From contig NZ_AUAW01000001.1 in the NCBI RefSeq assembly GCF_000428925.1, positions 62,001 through 126,000 of the forward strand: a stretch of 64,000 bases of DNA, given 5' to 3'. The notes under the pieces were generated by a model. The model was not told the DNA's origin. It made no database searches and saw nothing but the letters and a program-made list of their open reading frames with translations. Numbering within the stretch: the first letter of the stretch is position 1; the number at the start of each line of letters is the position of its first letter. The translations under genes and the position numbers were made by a program. Shown piece by piece: positions 1-6,613 of this stretch. This DNA is from Furfurilactobacillus rossiae DSM 15814 (GTDB taxonomy: Bacteria > Bacillota > Bacilli > Lactobacillales > Lactobacillaceae).

Positions 1-670
1 CGTTCATCGTGTGAATTCCCATTCGCTCTAAATGAGCGGCTGTTCGATGGCCGATACTCCAGACAGAATCTAGTTGGGAAATCGTCCAAATTTTACTTGG
101 AACGGTATCGTAGTGGATTTCACCGATTAAATCATGCGTGTGTTTAGCGTATACGTCCAAAGCAATTTTAGCTTGCACAGGATTTTCACCGATACCAATT
201 GTGACGTACAGGCCTAACTCTTTACGAATTGTGTGCTGAATGAGCTTAGCCACTTCTCGTGGTTGTTGCCCAAATAATTTATAAGAATGAGTCATGTCTA
301 AGATGGATTCATCAATTGAATAGGGCCATAAATCTTCATCCGCAACAAAACGGCGAAAAATATCGTTAATTTGCAAATTCTTTTTAATGTATAAATTCAT
401 TCGTGGCGGCACAACAATGAGTTTTTCGTCCTGGGGCAAGTCACGCTGGCGAGACACGTTAGCTGTGAGATGGTACTTCTTCTTAGCATCAGGCGAAGTT
501 GCCAGGATGAGGCCACCATTGGTGTTTTTTTGTTCACTCATAACCACCAGTAATTCTTTTAGAGGATTGAGACCGCGTTGGACGGCTTCGACACTGGCAT
601 AGAAGGACTTGTTATCAATAAGAAAGTAAACGCCGTGTGGTTCCTTTGAAGCATCGTAATCATAGGGCAT
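1..670 (-). CDS. Y-family DNA polymerase (UmuC/UvrX-like), 3' part outside window
   Basis: The first 223 codons of a translesion DNA polymerase are present; the remainder lies beyond the left edge. The conserved N-terminal motif reads LIDNKSFYASVE, with catalytic Asp at residue 19, and the second catalytic motif reads YSIDES, with Asp120 and Glu121. A later stretch, IGIGENPVQAKIA, matches the family's GIG-N-P-AK-A signature. Such enzymes copy past DNA lesions during the SOS response. The ATG at 668-670 follows a GAGGTGG ribosome site. A strong promoter and two LexA-type boxes lie directly upstream, so SOS induction is the likely control. Only the palm/fingers part is visible, so the beta-clamp motif cannot be checked. 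Assignment to the family is firm; the UvrX/UmuC subgroup rather than DinB is inferred from the N-terminal wording. Confidence 0.9.
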   Translation of the reverse strand, partial: MPYDYDASKEPHGVYFLIDNKSFYASVEAVQRGLNPLKELLVVMSEQKNTNGGLILATSPDAKKKYHLTANVSRQRDLPQDEKLIVVPPRMNLYIKKNLQINDIFRRFVADEDLWPYSIDESILDMTHSYKLFGQQPREVAKLIQHTIRKELGLYVTIGIGENPVQAKIALDVYAKHTHDLIGEIHYDTVPSKIWTISQLDSVWSIGHRTAAHLERMGIHTMN

Positions 671-681
671 TAAGACCACCT

Positions 682-695
682 CGAACATCTGTTTG
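682..695. promoter_or_regulatory. LexA (DinR) box 1
   Basis: CGAACATCTGTTTG fits the Gram-positive LexA pattern CGAAC-N4-GTTYG. It lies between the -10 element and the start codon of the divergent-strand polymerase gene, where a bound repressor would block transcription. Confidence 0.7.
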
Positions 696-705
696 CTATG
701 AATAA

Positions 706-734
706 ATAATACAAACAAACGTTCGTAACGTCAA
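706..734 (-). promoter_or_regulatory. Promoter of the Y-family polymerase gene
   Basis: On the minus strand TTGACG (729-734) and TATTAT (706-711) are separated by exactly 17 bases. A LexA-type box occupies the spacer. Confidence 0.75.
712..725. promoter_or_regulatory. LexA (DinR) box 2
   Basis: CAAACAAACGTTCG matches the LexA pattern except for one base in the left half. It fills most of the spacer between -35 and -10 of the polymerase promoter, and its centre is 30 bp from that of box 1. Confidence 0.7.
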
Positions 735-923
735 GCGAAATTTTATGATTTTTTAGCGTGATTGTATACTAAGACACACTCTTATTAAATTGTAATTAAA
801 CTCATTACAGTTTAGACCCTGACAATCCCATTTTTAAGGCGATTAAGCTCATAACGAGGAATGTGAAAATAAATGTTTGTGAAAATCAATCGTCCTTAAT
901 TGCTTGAAAAGCCTTTTAAATAC
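735..923. other. Intergenic stretch between divergent genes
   Basis: No gene is seen here. The only structure noticed is an inverted repeat TGTAAT-N7-ATTACA at 791-809, which could be an operator for an unidentified regulator. Confidence 0.3.
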
Positions 924-942
924 TATAATGAAAGCGAATTCA
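900..942 (+). promoter_or_regulatory. Promoter with CcpA (cre) site before the aldehyde dehydrogenase gene
   Basis: A TATAAT -10 element sits at 924-929, with a weak -35 (TTGCTT, 900-905) 18 bases away. Overlapping its end, 928-942 reads ATGAAAGCGAATTCA, which satisfies every fixed position of the cre consensus WTGNAANCGNWNNCW. A repressor bound at this place would block the start of transcription, so glucose repression through CcpA is inferred. Confidence 0.6.
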
Positions 943-983
943 AAGTTAGTGAATAATCAGTAATTCATTCGGAGGTAAACACA

Positions 984-2387
984 ATGGCGTATCAAACAGT
1001 TAATCCGTATACAAACGAAGTTGTTAAAACATATCCTGATGCAACCAGTGATCAAATTGAAGTTGCGTTGGCAAGTGGCGATAAACTTTATCATGAATGG
1101 CGACACACCGATATTCAATCCCGTGCAGAGACCTTACATCGGATTGCAGATTTAATGCGTAAGCACGAAGACAGTTTGGCTAAAACAATGGTTATTGATA
1201 TGGGGAAGCTCTTAAAAGAAGCTAAGGGTGAAGTTGAGTTATGTGCGATTATCGCGGATTACTTTGCTGATCATGGCGCTGACATGCTCAAGCCAACCCC
1301 AATTAAATCCGGTGTCGGTGATGCATGGGTAGAAAAACACGCGACCGGAGTTGTCTTAATGGTTGAACCGTGGAACTTTCCTTACTATCAAATTATGCGT
1401 GTCTTTGCGCCAAACTTTATCGTGGGTAACCCGATGATTTTAAAGCATGCCGCCAACACGCCCGGTTCGGCAGTGGCATTTGAACAGCTCGTTAAAGAAG
1501 CGGGAGCGCCTGAGGGTAGTCTAATCAACCTATTCTTGAATTACGATCAAGTTGGCACTGTGATTGCAGATCCGCGTGTCCAAGGTGTTGCGTTGACTGG
1601 TTCTGAACGCGGTGGTCGCGCTGTTGCAGCCGCGGCTGGTGAAAACTTGAAGAAATCGACGATGGAACTTGGTGGGATGGATTCATTCATCGTCTTACCA
1701 GATGCCAACCTGGACGAGGTCATGAAAGTTACCCGCCAGGTTCGTTTGTACAATGCAGGGCAGGTTTGTACCTCATCTAAGCGATTCATTGTTGCAGAGA
1801 ATTTGTATGACGAATTTTTGAAACGCTTGGGGCAGGAGTTTGCCAGTGTAAAGCCTGGTGATCCACTTGACGATGCCACGACATTGGCACCAATGTCATC
1901 TGCTAAGGCCAAACACAAATTGCAACAGCAAGTCGATGAAGCAATTGAGAATGGGGCAAACTTGTATCAAGGTAATCAACCAATCGATTTGCCTGAGCAA
2001 TTCTTTGAACCGACGATCTTGACAGATATTAAACCAGACAATCCAGCTTATTCTACGGAAATGTTTGGGCCAGTAGCACAAGTTTACAAAGTGGCTACTG
2101 AACAAGAGGCAATTGATTTGGCTAACGATTCACAGTTTGGACTTGGCGGTATTGTGTTTGCTGGCAGCAAAGAGCATGGCGCTAAGGTGGCTAGCCAAGT
2201 TGAAACGGGAATGGAATTTGTCAATACGTTCATGTACACATTGCCTGAGTTACCGTTTGGTGGTGTAAAGAAGTCAGGTTATGGACGTGAAATGAGTACG
2301 TTAGGCCTCGAAGCATTTGTTAATGAAGAATTGATTGTAGCTAAAGATCATCCTGAACTGGATAATTTAGCCGGTGCCTTATTCTAA
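984..2387 (+). CDS. NAD(P)-dependent aldehyde dehydrogenase, succinate-semialdehyde dehydrogenase type
   Basis: This 467-residue protein oxidises an aldehyde to the acid with NAD(P)+ in the cytoplasm. The ALDH superfamily signatures are present: the general-base motif MELGG with Glu228, and the nucleophile in GQVCTS at Cys262. The length and overall wording are those of the bacterial succinate-semialdehyde dehydrogenase group, although the true substrate cannot be read from sequence. The ATG follows a GGAGG site 8 bases upstream. The gene stands alone, with a cre site at its promoter and a hairpin after its stop, so it is probably a single-gene unit that is expressed when preferred sugars run out. 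Confidence 0.85.
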   Translation: MAYQTVNPYTNEVVKTYPDATSDQIEVALASGDKLYHEWRHTDIQSRAETLHRIADLMRKHEDSLAKTMVIDMGKLLKEAKGEVELCAIIADYFADHGADMLKPTPIKSGVGDAWVEKHATGVVLMVEPWNFPYYQIMRVFAPNFIVGNPMILKHAANTPGSAVAFEQLVKEAGAPEGSLINLFLNYDQVGTVIADPRVQGVALTGSERGGRAVAAAAGENLKKSTMELGGMDSFIVLPDANLDEVMKVTRQVRLYNAGQVCTSSKRFIVAENLYDEFLKRLGQEFASVKPGDPLDDATTLAPMSSAKAKHKLQQQVDEAIENGANLYQGNQPIDLPEQFFEPTILTDIKPDNPAYSTEMFGPVAQVYKVATEQEAIDLANDSQFGLGGIVFAGSKEHGAKVASQVETGMEFVNTFMYTLPELPFGGVKKSGYGREMSTLGLEAFVNEELIVAKDHPELDNLAGALF

Positions 2388-2405
2388 AAATTAAATTGAT
2401 TAATG

Positions 2406-2455
2406 AAACAGGTTCGTTTGAAACAGGTGATTGCCTGAATCAAACGAACCTGTTT
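2406..2455 (+). terminator. Long hairpin after the aldehyde dehydrogenase gene
   Basis: A perfect 16-bp stem (2406-2421 with 2440-2455) encloses an 18-base loop that can itself form CAGG/CCTG. The right arm ends in only four Ts followed by AGG, so termination may be partial. Confidence 0.6.
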
Positions 2456-2591
2456 TAGGTTACATGGATTAAGAAAATGAATCTTTAAAGTTAGGGCAGC
2501 CATATAAAAATATGAAAGATGTTGAAAAAACGTCAAAATAGCCTATTGTTAAAGGTGATTGAAAAAAGATGAAAAAAGACACACTGATTAC

Positions 2592-2619
2592 TTGCAGATT
2601 CCAATCAGTGTGCTAATAT
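2592..2619 (+). promoter_or_regulatory. Promoter of the VIT transporter genes
   Basis: TTGCAG (2592-2597) and an extended -10, TG-C-TAATAT (2611-2619), have a 16-base spacer. An inverted repeat of 10 bp (2580-2589 with 2603-2612) brackets the -35 element. Confidence 0.6.
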
Positions 2620-2630
2620 ATAAATGCATG

Positions 2631-2645
2631 TTAGAATGATTCTAA
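2631..2645. promoter_or_regulatory. PerR/Fur-type operator
   Basis: TTAGAATGATTCTAA is a perfect 7-1-7 palindrome of the form shared by Per and Fur boxes (TTAnAATnATTnTAA). It covers the expected start of transcription of the metal-transporter genes. Metal- or peroxide-responsive repression by a Fur-family protein is inferred; that regulator is not in this window. Confidence 0.65.
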
Positions 2646-2713
2646 AAAAGAGAGAACATATCAATCGTCATTTATTATAAATGGTGATTATGGTATTGAA
2701 AAGGGGCAATCAC

Positions 2714-3418
2714 GTGGAAACGACACAACCGCAAAAAAGTAAAAAAGGTGCATCGCTTGCCCAGCGGATAAACATCATGCTGGCGAGCGTCATGGGTGCC
2801 AACGATGGTATTTTGTCCGTTGCCGGTATCGTTATTGGGGTGGCTGGTGCAACCAACAGTCCTCGGGCAATTTTCCTAGCAGGGATTGCTGGTATGCTTG
2901 CTGGTACAATCTCAATGGCAATGGGGGAATGGGTCTCCGTTAGTACGCAACGTGATTCTGAAAAGCGTGCGATTCAACGTGAGACAAGCGCAGTTGACAA
3001 TCACGTGGATACAGAAATTGGTTTTATTAAAGATAAGTATATGGCACAGGGTATTTCGGAACAGTTATCTAATCGTGCTGCTCATGAGATGATGTCAGGC
3101 GATCCGCTATATACCGGCGTCCGTGAACGTTACGGGTTTGATCCAAAGGTCAAAACTAGTGCCATTGGTGCAGCGATTGCGTCTATGATTTCATTTCCGA
3201 CGGGATCAATTTTACCGCTGGTTGCCATTACGTTCTTTCCAGCAAGAATTCGGGTGTTGGCAACCGTAATTTCCGTGATTATTGCATTATCAATTACGGG
3301 TTACATCGCTGCTTCATTGGGACACGCCAACCGCGGTAAGGCAACCATGAGAAACGTCATTTCAGGCTTATTAACTATGGCAGTCACATATGCCATCGGA
3401 TTGTTATTTGCACATTAG
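2714..3418 (+). CDS. VIT/CCC1-family metal transporter, first copy
   Basis: The protein belongs to the VIT1/CCC1 family of iron and manganese transporters. The family wording is clear: an N-terminal segment with the motif ANDGILS, then GIAGMLAGTISMAMGEWVSV with the membrane-embedded Met/Glu residues used for metal, a charged cytoplasmic loop with QRDSEKRA, and three hydrophobic C-terminal segments. I take GTG at 2714 as the start because AAAAGGGG lies 7-8 bases before it; an in-frame ATG at 2681 has no ribosome site. A second copy follows 52 bases downstream, probably in the same transcript. The PerR/Fur-type box upstream suggests control by metal or oxidative stress. The transport direction and metal preference are not visible. 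Confidence 0.85.
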   Translation: METTQPQKSKKGASLAQRINIMLASVMGANDGILSVAGIVIGVAGATNSPRAIFLAGIAGMLAGTISMAMGEWVSVSTQRDSEKRAIQRETSAVDNHVDTEIGFIKDKYMAQGISEQLSNRAAHEMMSGDPLYTGVRERYGFDPKVKTSAIGAAIASMISFPTGSILPLVAITFFPARIRVLATVISVIIALSITGYIAASLGHANRGKATMRNVISGLLTMAVTYAIGLLFAH

Positions 3419-3470
3419 TCATGTGTTGAAGAATGACGTTTGAAGAGATAGAGAAAAGGGGTAGTGTTTC

Positions 3471-4172
3471 ATGCAAGCAAGTCCAACTAAACCAAAGAAA
3501 CGAACTAAAATGACCATGGCTGAGCGTTTAAATACGTTGCGTGCCGGTGTTTTGGGATCAAATGATGGTATCCTAACCGTTGTCGGGGTGTTATTTTCTG
3601 TTGCCGTCGCAACGACGAATCAATTTACAATTTTTATTGCCGGATTGTCCGATTTATTAGCTTGTGCTTTTTCTATGGCATCTGGCGAATATGCCTCAGT
3701 TAGTTCGCAAAAAGATACTGAGCGGGCTGCGGTTGCACAGGAAAGTGAATTGCTAAAGACGCAACCTGATCAGGAAGCTGCGATTGTCCGTGATTACTAT
3801 GTTAGCCGGGGTGTTACCAAGCAAACGGCGCAGGAAATCACTGACGAACTGATGACCAAGAATCCGCTGGGAACGCTAGCACGTATTAAGTATGACCTTG
3901 AATTAGGGCATTACATGAATCCATGGAACGCCGCTTTTTCCTCATTGATTGCGGCATCGACAGGTGGAATTTTCCCATTATTTGCCATGACTTTTTCACC
4001 GGTCAGCATCCAATGGCCAATGACCATCTTGGCCGTTACACTATCGGTTGCTTTGACTGGTTATTTAAGTGCCAAACTAGGTGATGGTTTGACAAAAACG
4101 GCGATTATTAGAAACGTGATTGTCGGTTTGATTACGATGTTTATTCACTACCGTGTTGGGTTACTGCTCTAA
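3471..4172 (+). CDS. VIT/CCC1-family metal transporter, second copy
   Basis: This 233-residue protein is a paralogue of the gene just upstream: it repeats the pattern MAERLNTLRAGVLGSNDGIL, then a membrane segment with SMASGEYASVSSQKDTERA, then three C-terminal membrane segments. Compared with its neighbour it lacks the extended N-terminus. The tandem arrangement points to an old duplication, and two different subunits or two different metals are both possible. A ribosome site (AAGGGG) lies before the ATG. A rho-independent terminator follows 13 bases after the stop, so the two genes form one unit. Confidence 0.85.
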   Translation: MQASPTKPKKRTKMTMAERLNTLRAGVLGSNDGILTVVGVLFSVAVATTNQFTIFIAGLSDLLACAFSMASGEYASVSSQKDTERAAVAQESELLKTQPDQEAAIVRDYYVSRGVTKQTAQEITDELMTKNPLGTLARIKYDLELGHYMNPWNAAFSSLIAASTGGIFPLFAMTFSPVSIQWPMTILAVTLSVALTGYLSAKLGDGLTKTAIIRNVIVGLITMFIHYRVGLLL

Positions 4173-4185
4173 TTGAATTAGTTAG

Positions 4186-4219
4186 ATCCCGAAAACTGTT
4201 ATGGCTTTCGGGATTTTTT
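4186..4219 (+). terminator. Terminator of the VIT operon
   Basis: ATCCCGAAA (4186-4194) pairs with TTTCGGGAT (4206-4214), followed by a run of Ts to 4219. Confidence 0.85.
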
Positions 4220-4660
4220 GTGATTGCAAATTGAAAGTTAGAACAGAGGTGACTTACGCCTACGGTTGGCAACATTGATACGCTCGCCGTGGGACCAGTT
4301 CAAGCCGCCTGAAACCAGCGTCTCTCACGGTTTGATATCAATGTTGCCGCCCCCCCAACTGAAATTGTGGCAAGCTGCCTGTAACGGTCAGTTGACAGTA
4401 ACTACCAGCAAATTTAGCCGTTTACTATAATCGTTTACTATAGGAGTGGAGCTGACTTGAAACAGAGTTCCGTGTCAGCAACACTTGGCGGCAGGAATTT
4501 GGCCGCTTAGTGTTGCGGGATGACTTATGAGACGTGTACTTCGGCTCATAATCAAGGTAGAAGACTCCGGGCCTCAGGAGGCTGAGACTGGTCCTCATGG
4601 AACGGCGTTTCTGGTCAGCGTAACGGCAGAAGGTTGTCTCCAAAAAAATTACTAGCGGTT
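4220..4660. other. Gene-free region with serial hairpins (candidate structured RNA)
   Basis: No convincing gene is present. Several inverted repeats follow one another. Stem 1 pairs 4268-4280 with 4336-4348 (13 bp), with an inner CCGTG/CACGG (4287-4291 with 4326-4330). Stem 2 pairs GCAACACT (4478-4485) with AGTGTTGC (4509-4516), plus an inner GCGGC/GCCGC. Stem 3 pairs TTATGAG (4525-4531) with CTCATAA (4545-4551). Stem 4 pairs CTCAG (4573-4577) with CTGAG (4582-4586). An 11-bp direct repeat, CGTTTACTATA, occurs at 4419 and 4432 and contains a TATAAT. I cannot match this to a known RNA family. The strand is undetermined. Confidence 0.45.
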
Positions 4661-4771
4661 TAATGGCTTTACACATCTGTGAGTTGTTTACGCCGCTTCA
4701 AACTTTCACTATTTTGCGGTAAAACTAGTGGTAATATAGTTAACAAATTTAACGTTAGGAAGTGGCCCAGC

Positions 4772-5302
4772 ATGTTACAAGATGCGTTATTAGTGATCGA
4801 TGCTCAGAAGGGAATGGTCAATGCTGCCAATTATGAGCAAGTCATTGATCAAATTAATGATCGGATTGATGCCTATCGTGCGGAAAATAAACCACTATTA
4901 TTCATTCAACATACGGATGATGAATTTGTTTATGGTTCTGACCCGTGGATGTTGGCACCGCAACTACATCGCCAACAAACGGATCGAGTCATGTTGAAGT
5001 ACCACTCAGATTCTTTTTATGAAACAGGATTGGCATCCTTGTTGCACCATCGTGCCGTTCGATTTGTTGAAATCTGCGGTTTTCAAACGGAATATTGTGT
5101 TGATACTGCCATGAGAGTTGGTCATGACCAAGGATTCGACATGTCAATCATGCAAGGACTGTCTTCGACGATGGTCAGTCATGGGTTGACGGCTGCTCAA
5201 ATCATCAATCATCATGAACAGATTTGGCAAGGAACATTTGGTCACGTGTTGCCGAATCCGACAGCTGAATCGGAAACAACGCCTGAAAATGCGGTACATT
5301 AA
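4772..5302 (+). CDS. Isochorismatase-family cysteine hydrolase
   Basis: This 176-residue cytoplasmic protein has the triad of the cysteine hydrolase (isochorismatase-like, nicotinamidase-related) family. Asp is in LLVIDAQKGM near the N-terminus, Lys in MLKYHSDSF, and the nucleophile Cys in GFQTEYCVDTA. Substrates of this family range from nicotinamide to isochorismate, and nothing here decides among them. The start at 4772 follows AGGAAGTGG. A longer in-frame reading back to 4679 would add residues unlike the family and lacks a ribosome site. The stop overlaps the next start (TAATG), which indicates translational coupling with the kinase-like gene that follows. Confidence 0.85.
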   Translation: MLQDALLVIDAQKGMVNAANYEQVIDQINDRIDAYRAENKPLLFIQHTDDEFVYGSDPWMLAPQLHRQQTDRVMLKYHSDSFYETGLASLLHHRAVRFVEICGFQTEYCVDTAMRVGHDQGFDMSIMQGLSSTMVSHGLTAAQIINHHEQIWQGTFGHVLPNPTAESETTPENAVH

Positions 5303-5844
5303 TGAAAATCTATTTATGTGGATCAGTAGGGAGTGGCAAATCAACAATTGCTCGAAAATTGGCTAGTCAGACCGGGTGGCCCGCGTGGTCACTGGATGAT
5401 ATTACCTGGGTTCATGGACTGGTTGCTCAAAAACGGTCAGAAGAAGAACGCATTGCAATGGTGAATGAAATCTGTCGCCAACAGAATTTTATCATTGAAG
5501 GCGCTCAACTAGGTTGGATTGGCAAGACGACAATATTTGAGTGTGCAGACTTATGTATATTACTCGAACCGAGTATCAAAAAAGTTCGTTGGCAGATTGA
5601 CTCACGTTTTGTAAAGCAGTTGTTGCATTTAGAACACGCAGACTATCAACCGACTTGGCAAGGATTAAAAGATATGCATCGGTGGCAGCGTCAATATAAC
5701 CAAAATGATCGACAAAAGGTTCGTTTGCTCATTGCTCAGGCCGCAAAAACGCCAATAATTTGTGCTAATTTTGTGGAAGTGCAACAAGCAGTTTTACGTT
5801 TTTCAGAAAAAGGTGGTCAGGAACATGATGATAAAAGAATTTAA
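5302..5844 (+). CDS. P-loop kinase-like protein (FlaR/adenylate-kinase-related)
   Basis: This 180-residue nucleotide-binding protein opens with the Walker A motif GSVGSGKST at residues 6-14. It resembles the small adenylate-kinase-like proteins often labelled DNA topology modulation protein (FlaR), which have WSLDDITW shortly after the P-loop and GAQLGWIG before a strand. Substrate and true role are unknown. It is coupled to the upstream hydrolase by a one-base overlap and overlaps the downstream acetyltransferase by 20 bases, so the three genes are clearly co-expressed. Confidence 0.7.
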   Translation: MKIYLCGSVGSGKSTIARKLASQTGWPAWSLDDITWVHGLVAQKRSEEERIAMVNEICRQQNFIIEGAQLGWIGKTTIFECADLCILLEPSIKKVRWQIDSRFVKQLLHLEHADYQPTWQGLKDMHRWQRQYNQNDRQKVRLLIAQAAKTPIICANFVEVQQAVLRFSEKGGQEHDDKRI

Positions 5845-6271
5845 GGCGTTAACAACACGGGAATTATTTGAAATTTATCGTGCACGAACAGATGTCTTTG
5901 TCGTTGAACAAGCTTGTGCCTATCCCGAAGTAGACACAGTGGATTTGACCGCCCAGCATGTATTTTCAACAACTGCAGACGGGCAGGTACAAGCGTACTG
6001 CCGAATTTACCGTGATGAGTCGCACACAGATCATTGGCATATTGGACGTGTTCTGGTTGCCAAGACGGCTCGTGGTCACGGTTTAGCGCGTGAATTGGTG
6101 CAAACAGCGATGGACTGGATTAAAAAGCAGCCAGAGGCCAAGGTTATTGATATTGAAGCACAAGTTTATTTATCTGCCTTTTATGAACAAATGGGATTTG
6201 AAATTATGAGTAAACCGTTTGATGATTTTGGTATTGCGCATCAGGAAATGTCACAAACTTTAGTAAATTAA
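5825..6271 (+). CDS. elaA: ElaA-type GNAT acetyltransferase
   Basis: This 148-residue acetyltransferase carries the ElaA signature near its N-terminus, FVVEQACAYPEVDTVDL, followed by a canonical GNAT acetyl-CoA loop in VLVAKTARGHGLARELV. The family transfers acetyl groups from acetyl-CoA to an amine; the acceptor of ElaA proteins is not established. The start is ATG at 5825 or the adjacent ATG at 5828, behind AGGTGGTCAGG; both lie inside the end of the kinase-like gene. A longer reading from 5762 is rejected because it overlaps the upstream gene by more than 80 bases without a ribosome site. Confidence 0.85.
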   Translation: MMIKEFKALTTRELFEIYRARTDVFVVEQACAYPEVDTVDLTAQHVFSTTADGQVQAYCRIYRDESHTDHWHIGRVLVAKTARGHGLARELVQTAMDWIKKQPEAKVIDIEAQVYLSAFYEQMGFEIMSKPFDDFGIAHQEMSQTLVN

Positions 6272-6334
6272 TTGACCGATAGACTGGCTATGCCAGCGGA
6301 ACAGCAAAACGCGGTTTGGCTTAAGCAAATAATA

Positions 6335-6363
6335 TTGTGTTTCACAGCCGTAGTTGGTATAAT
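6335..6363 (+). promoter_or_regulatory. Promoter of argS-argR
   Basis: TTGTGT (6335-6340) and TATAAT (6358-6363) have a 17-base spacer. Transcription would begin about 6370, at the 5' end of the T-box leader. Confidence 0.65.
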
Positions 6364-6369
6364 AGCTTG

Positions 6370-6569
6370 CGTTCACGTTTGAAGAAGTAGTCTGTATTGG
6401 TATTGTTAAGCGAGTCGCGTTGGTGGAAGGCGATCAAGAGAGCAGACGAAGCGTGTCAAACGGTTAAAGTTAAATATTAAATGAGTGGATTGGGTAATTA
6501 CCTGATCAAAAAGAGTGGTACCGCGGAAAATCGCCTCTTACATACACATGTAAGGGACGTTTTTTTGTT
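6370..6569 (+). promoter_or_regulatory. T-box leader (arginine) controlling argS
   Basis: The T-box sequence GAGTGGTACCGCGG is at 6513-6526, followed by a terminator whose arms are CGCCTCTTACA and TGTAAGGGACG, then a T run. Stem I is visible: CGTTTGA and GTCTG on the 5' side pair with CAGAC and TCAAACG on the 3' side. The internal loop holds an AGTA-like 5' strand and GAAGCGTG on the 3' strand, which places the specifier codon CGT (Arg) at 6452-6454. Uncharged tRNA-Arg would stabilise the antiterminator and allow argS expression. Confidence 0.9.
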
Positions 6570-6613
6570 TTTTAACACGACATTTAGAATTTGAACCATG
6601 AAAGGGAGATTTA

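Noticed and set aside
1547-2105. Minus-strand frames in the aldehyde dehydrogenase gene
   Set aside because: These are shadows of a well-supported gene on the other strand.
4419-4442. Two 11-bp direct repeats, considered as a CRISPR-like or iteron array
   Set aside because: Only two copies with a two-base gap; no spacers, cas genes or replication genes nearby.
4425-4676. Minus-strand open frame in the hairpin region
   Set aside because: Composition is not protein-like, there is no ribosome site, and the frame overlaps several inverted repeats.
4679-4771. Longer start of the cysteine hydrolase
   Set aside because: The extra 31 residues are not part of the family and would cover the likely promoter.
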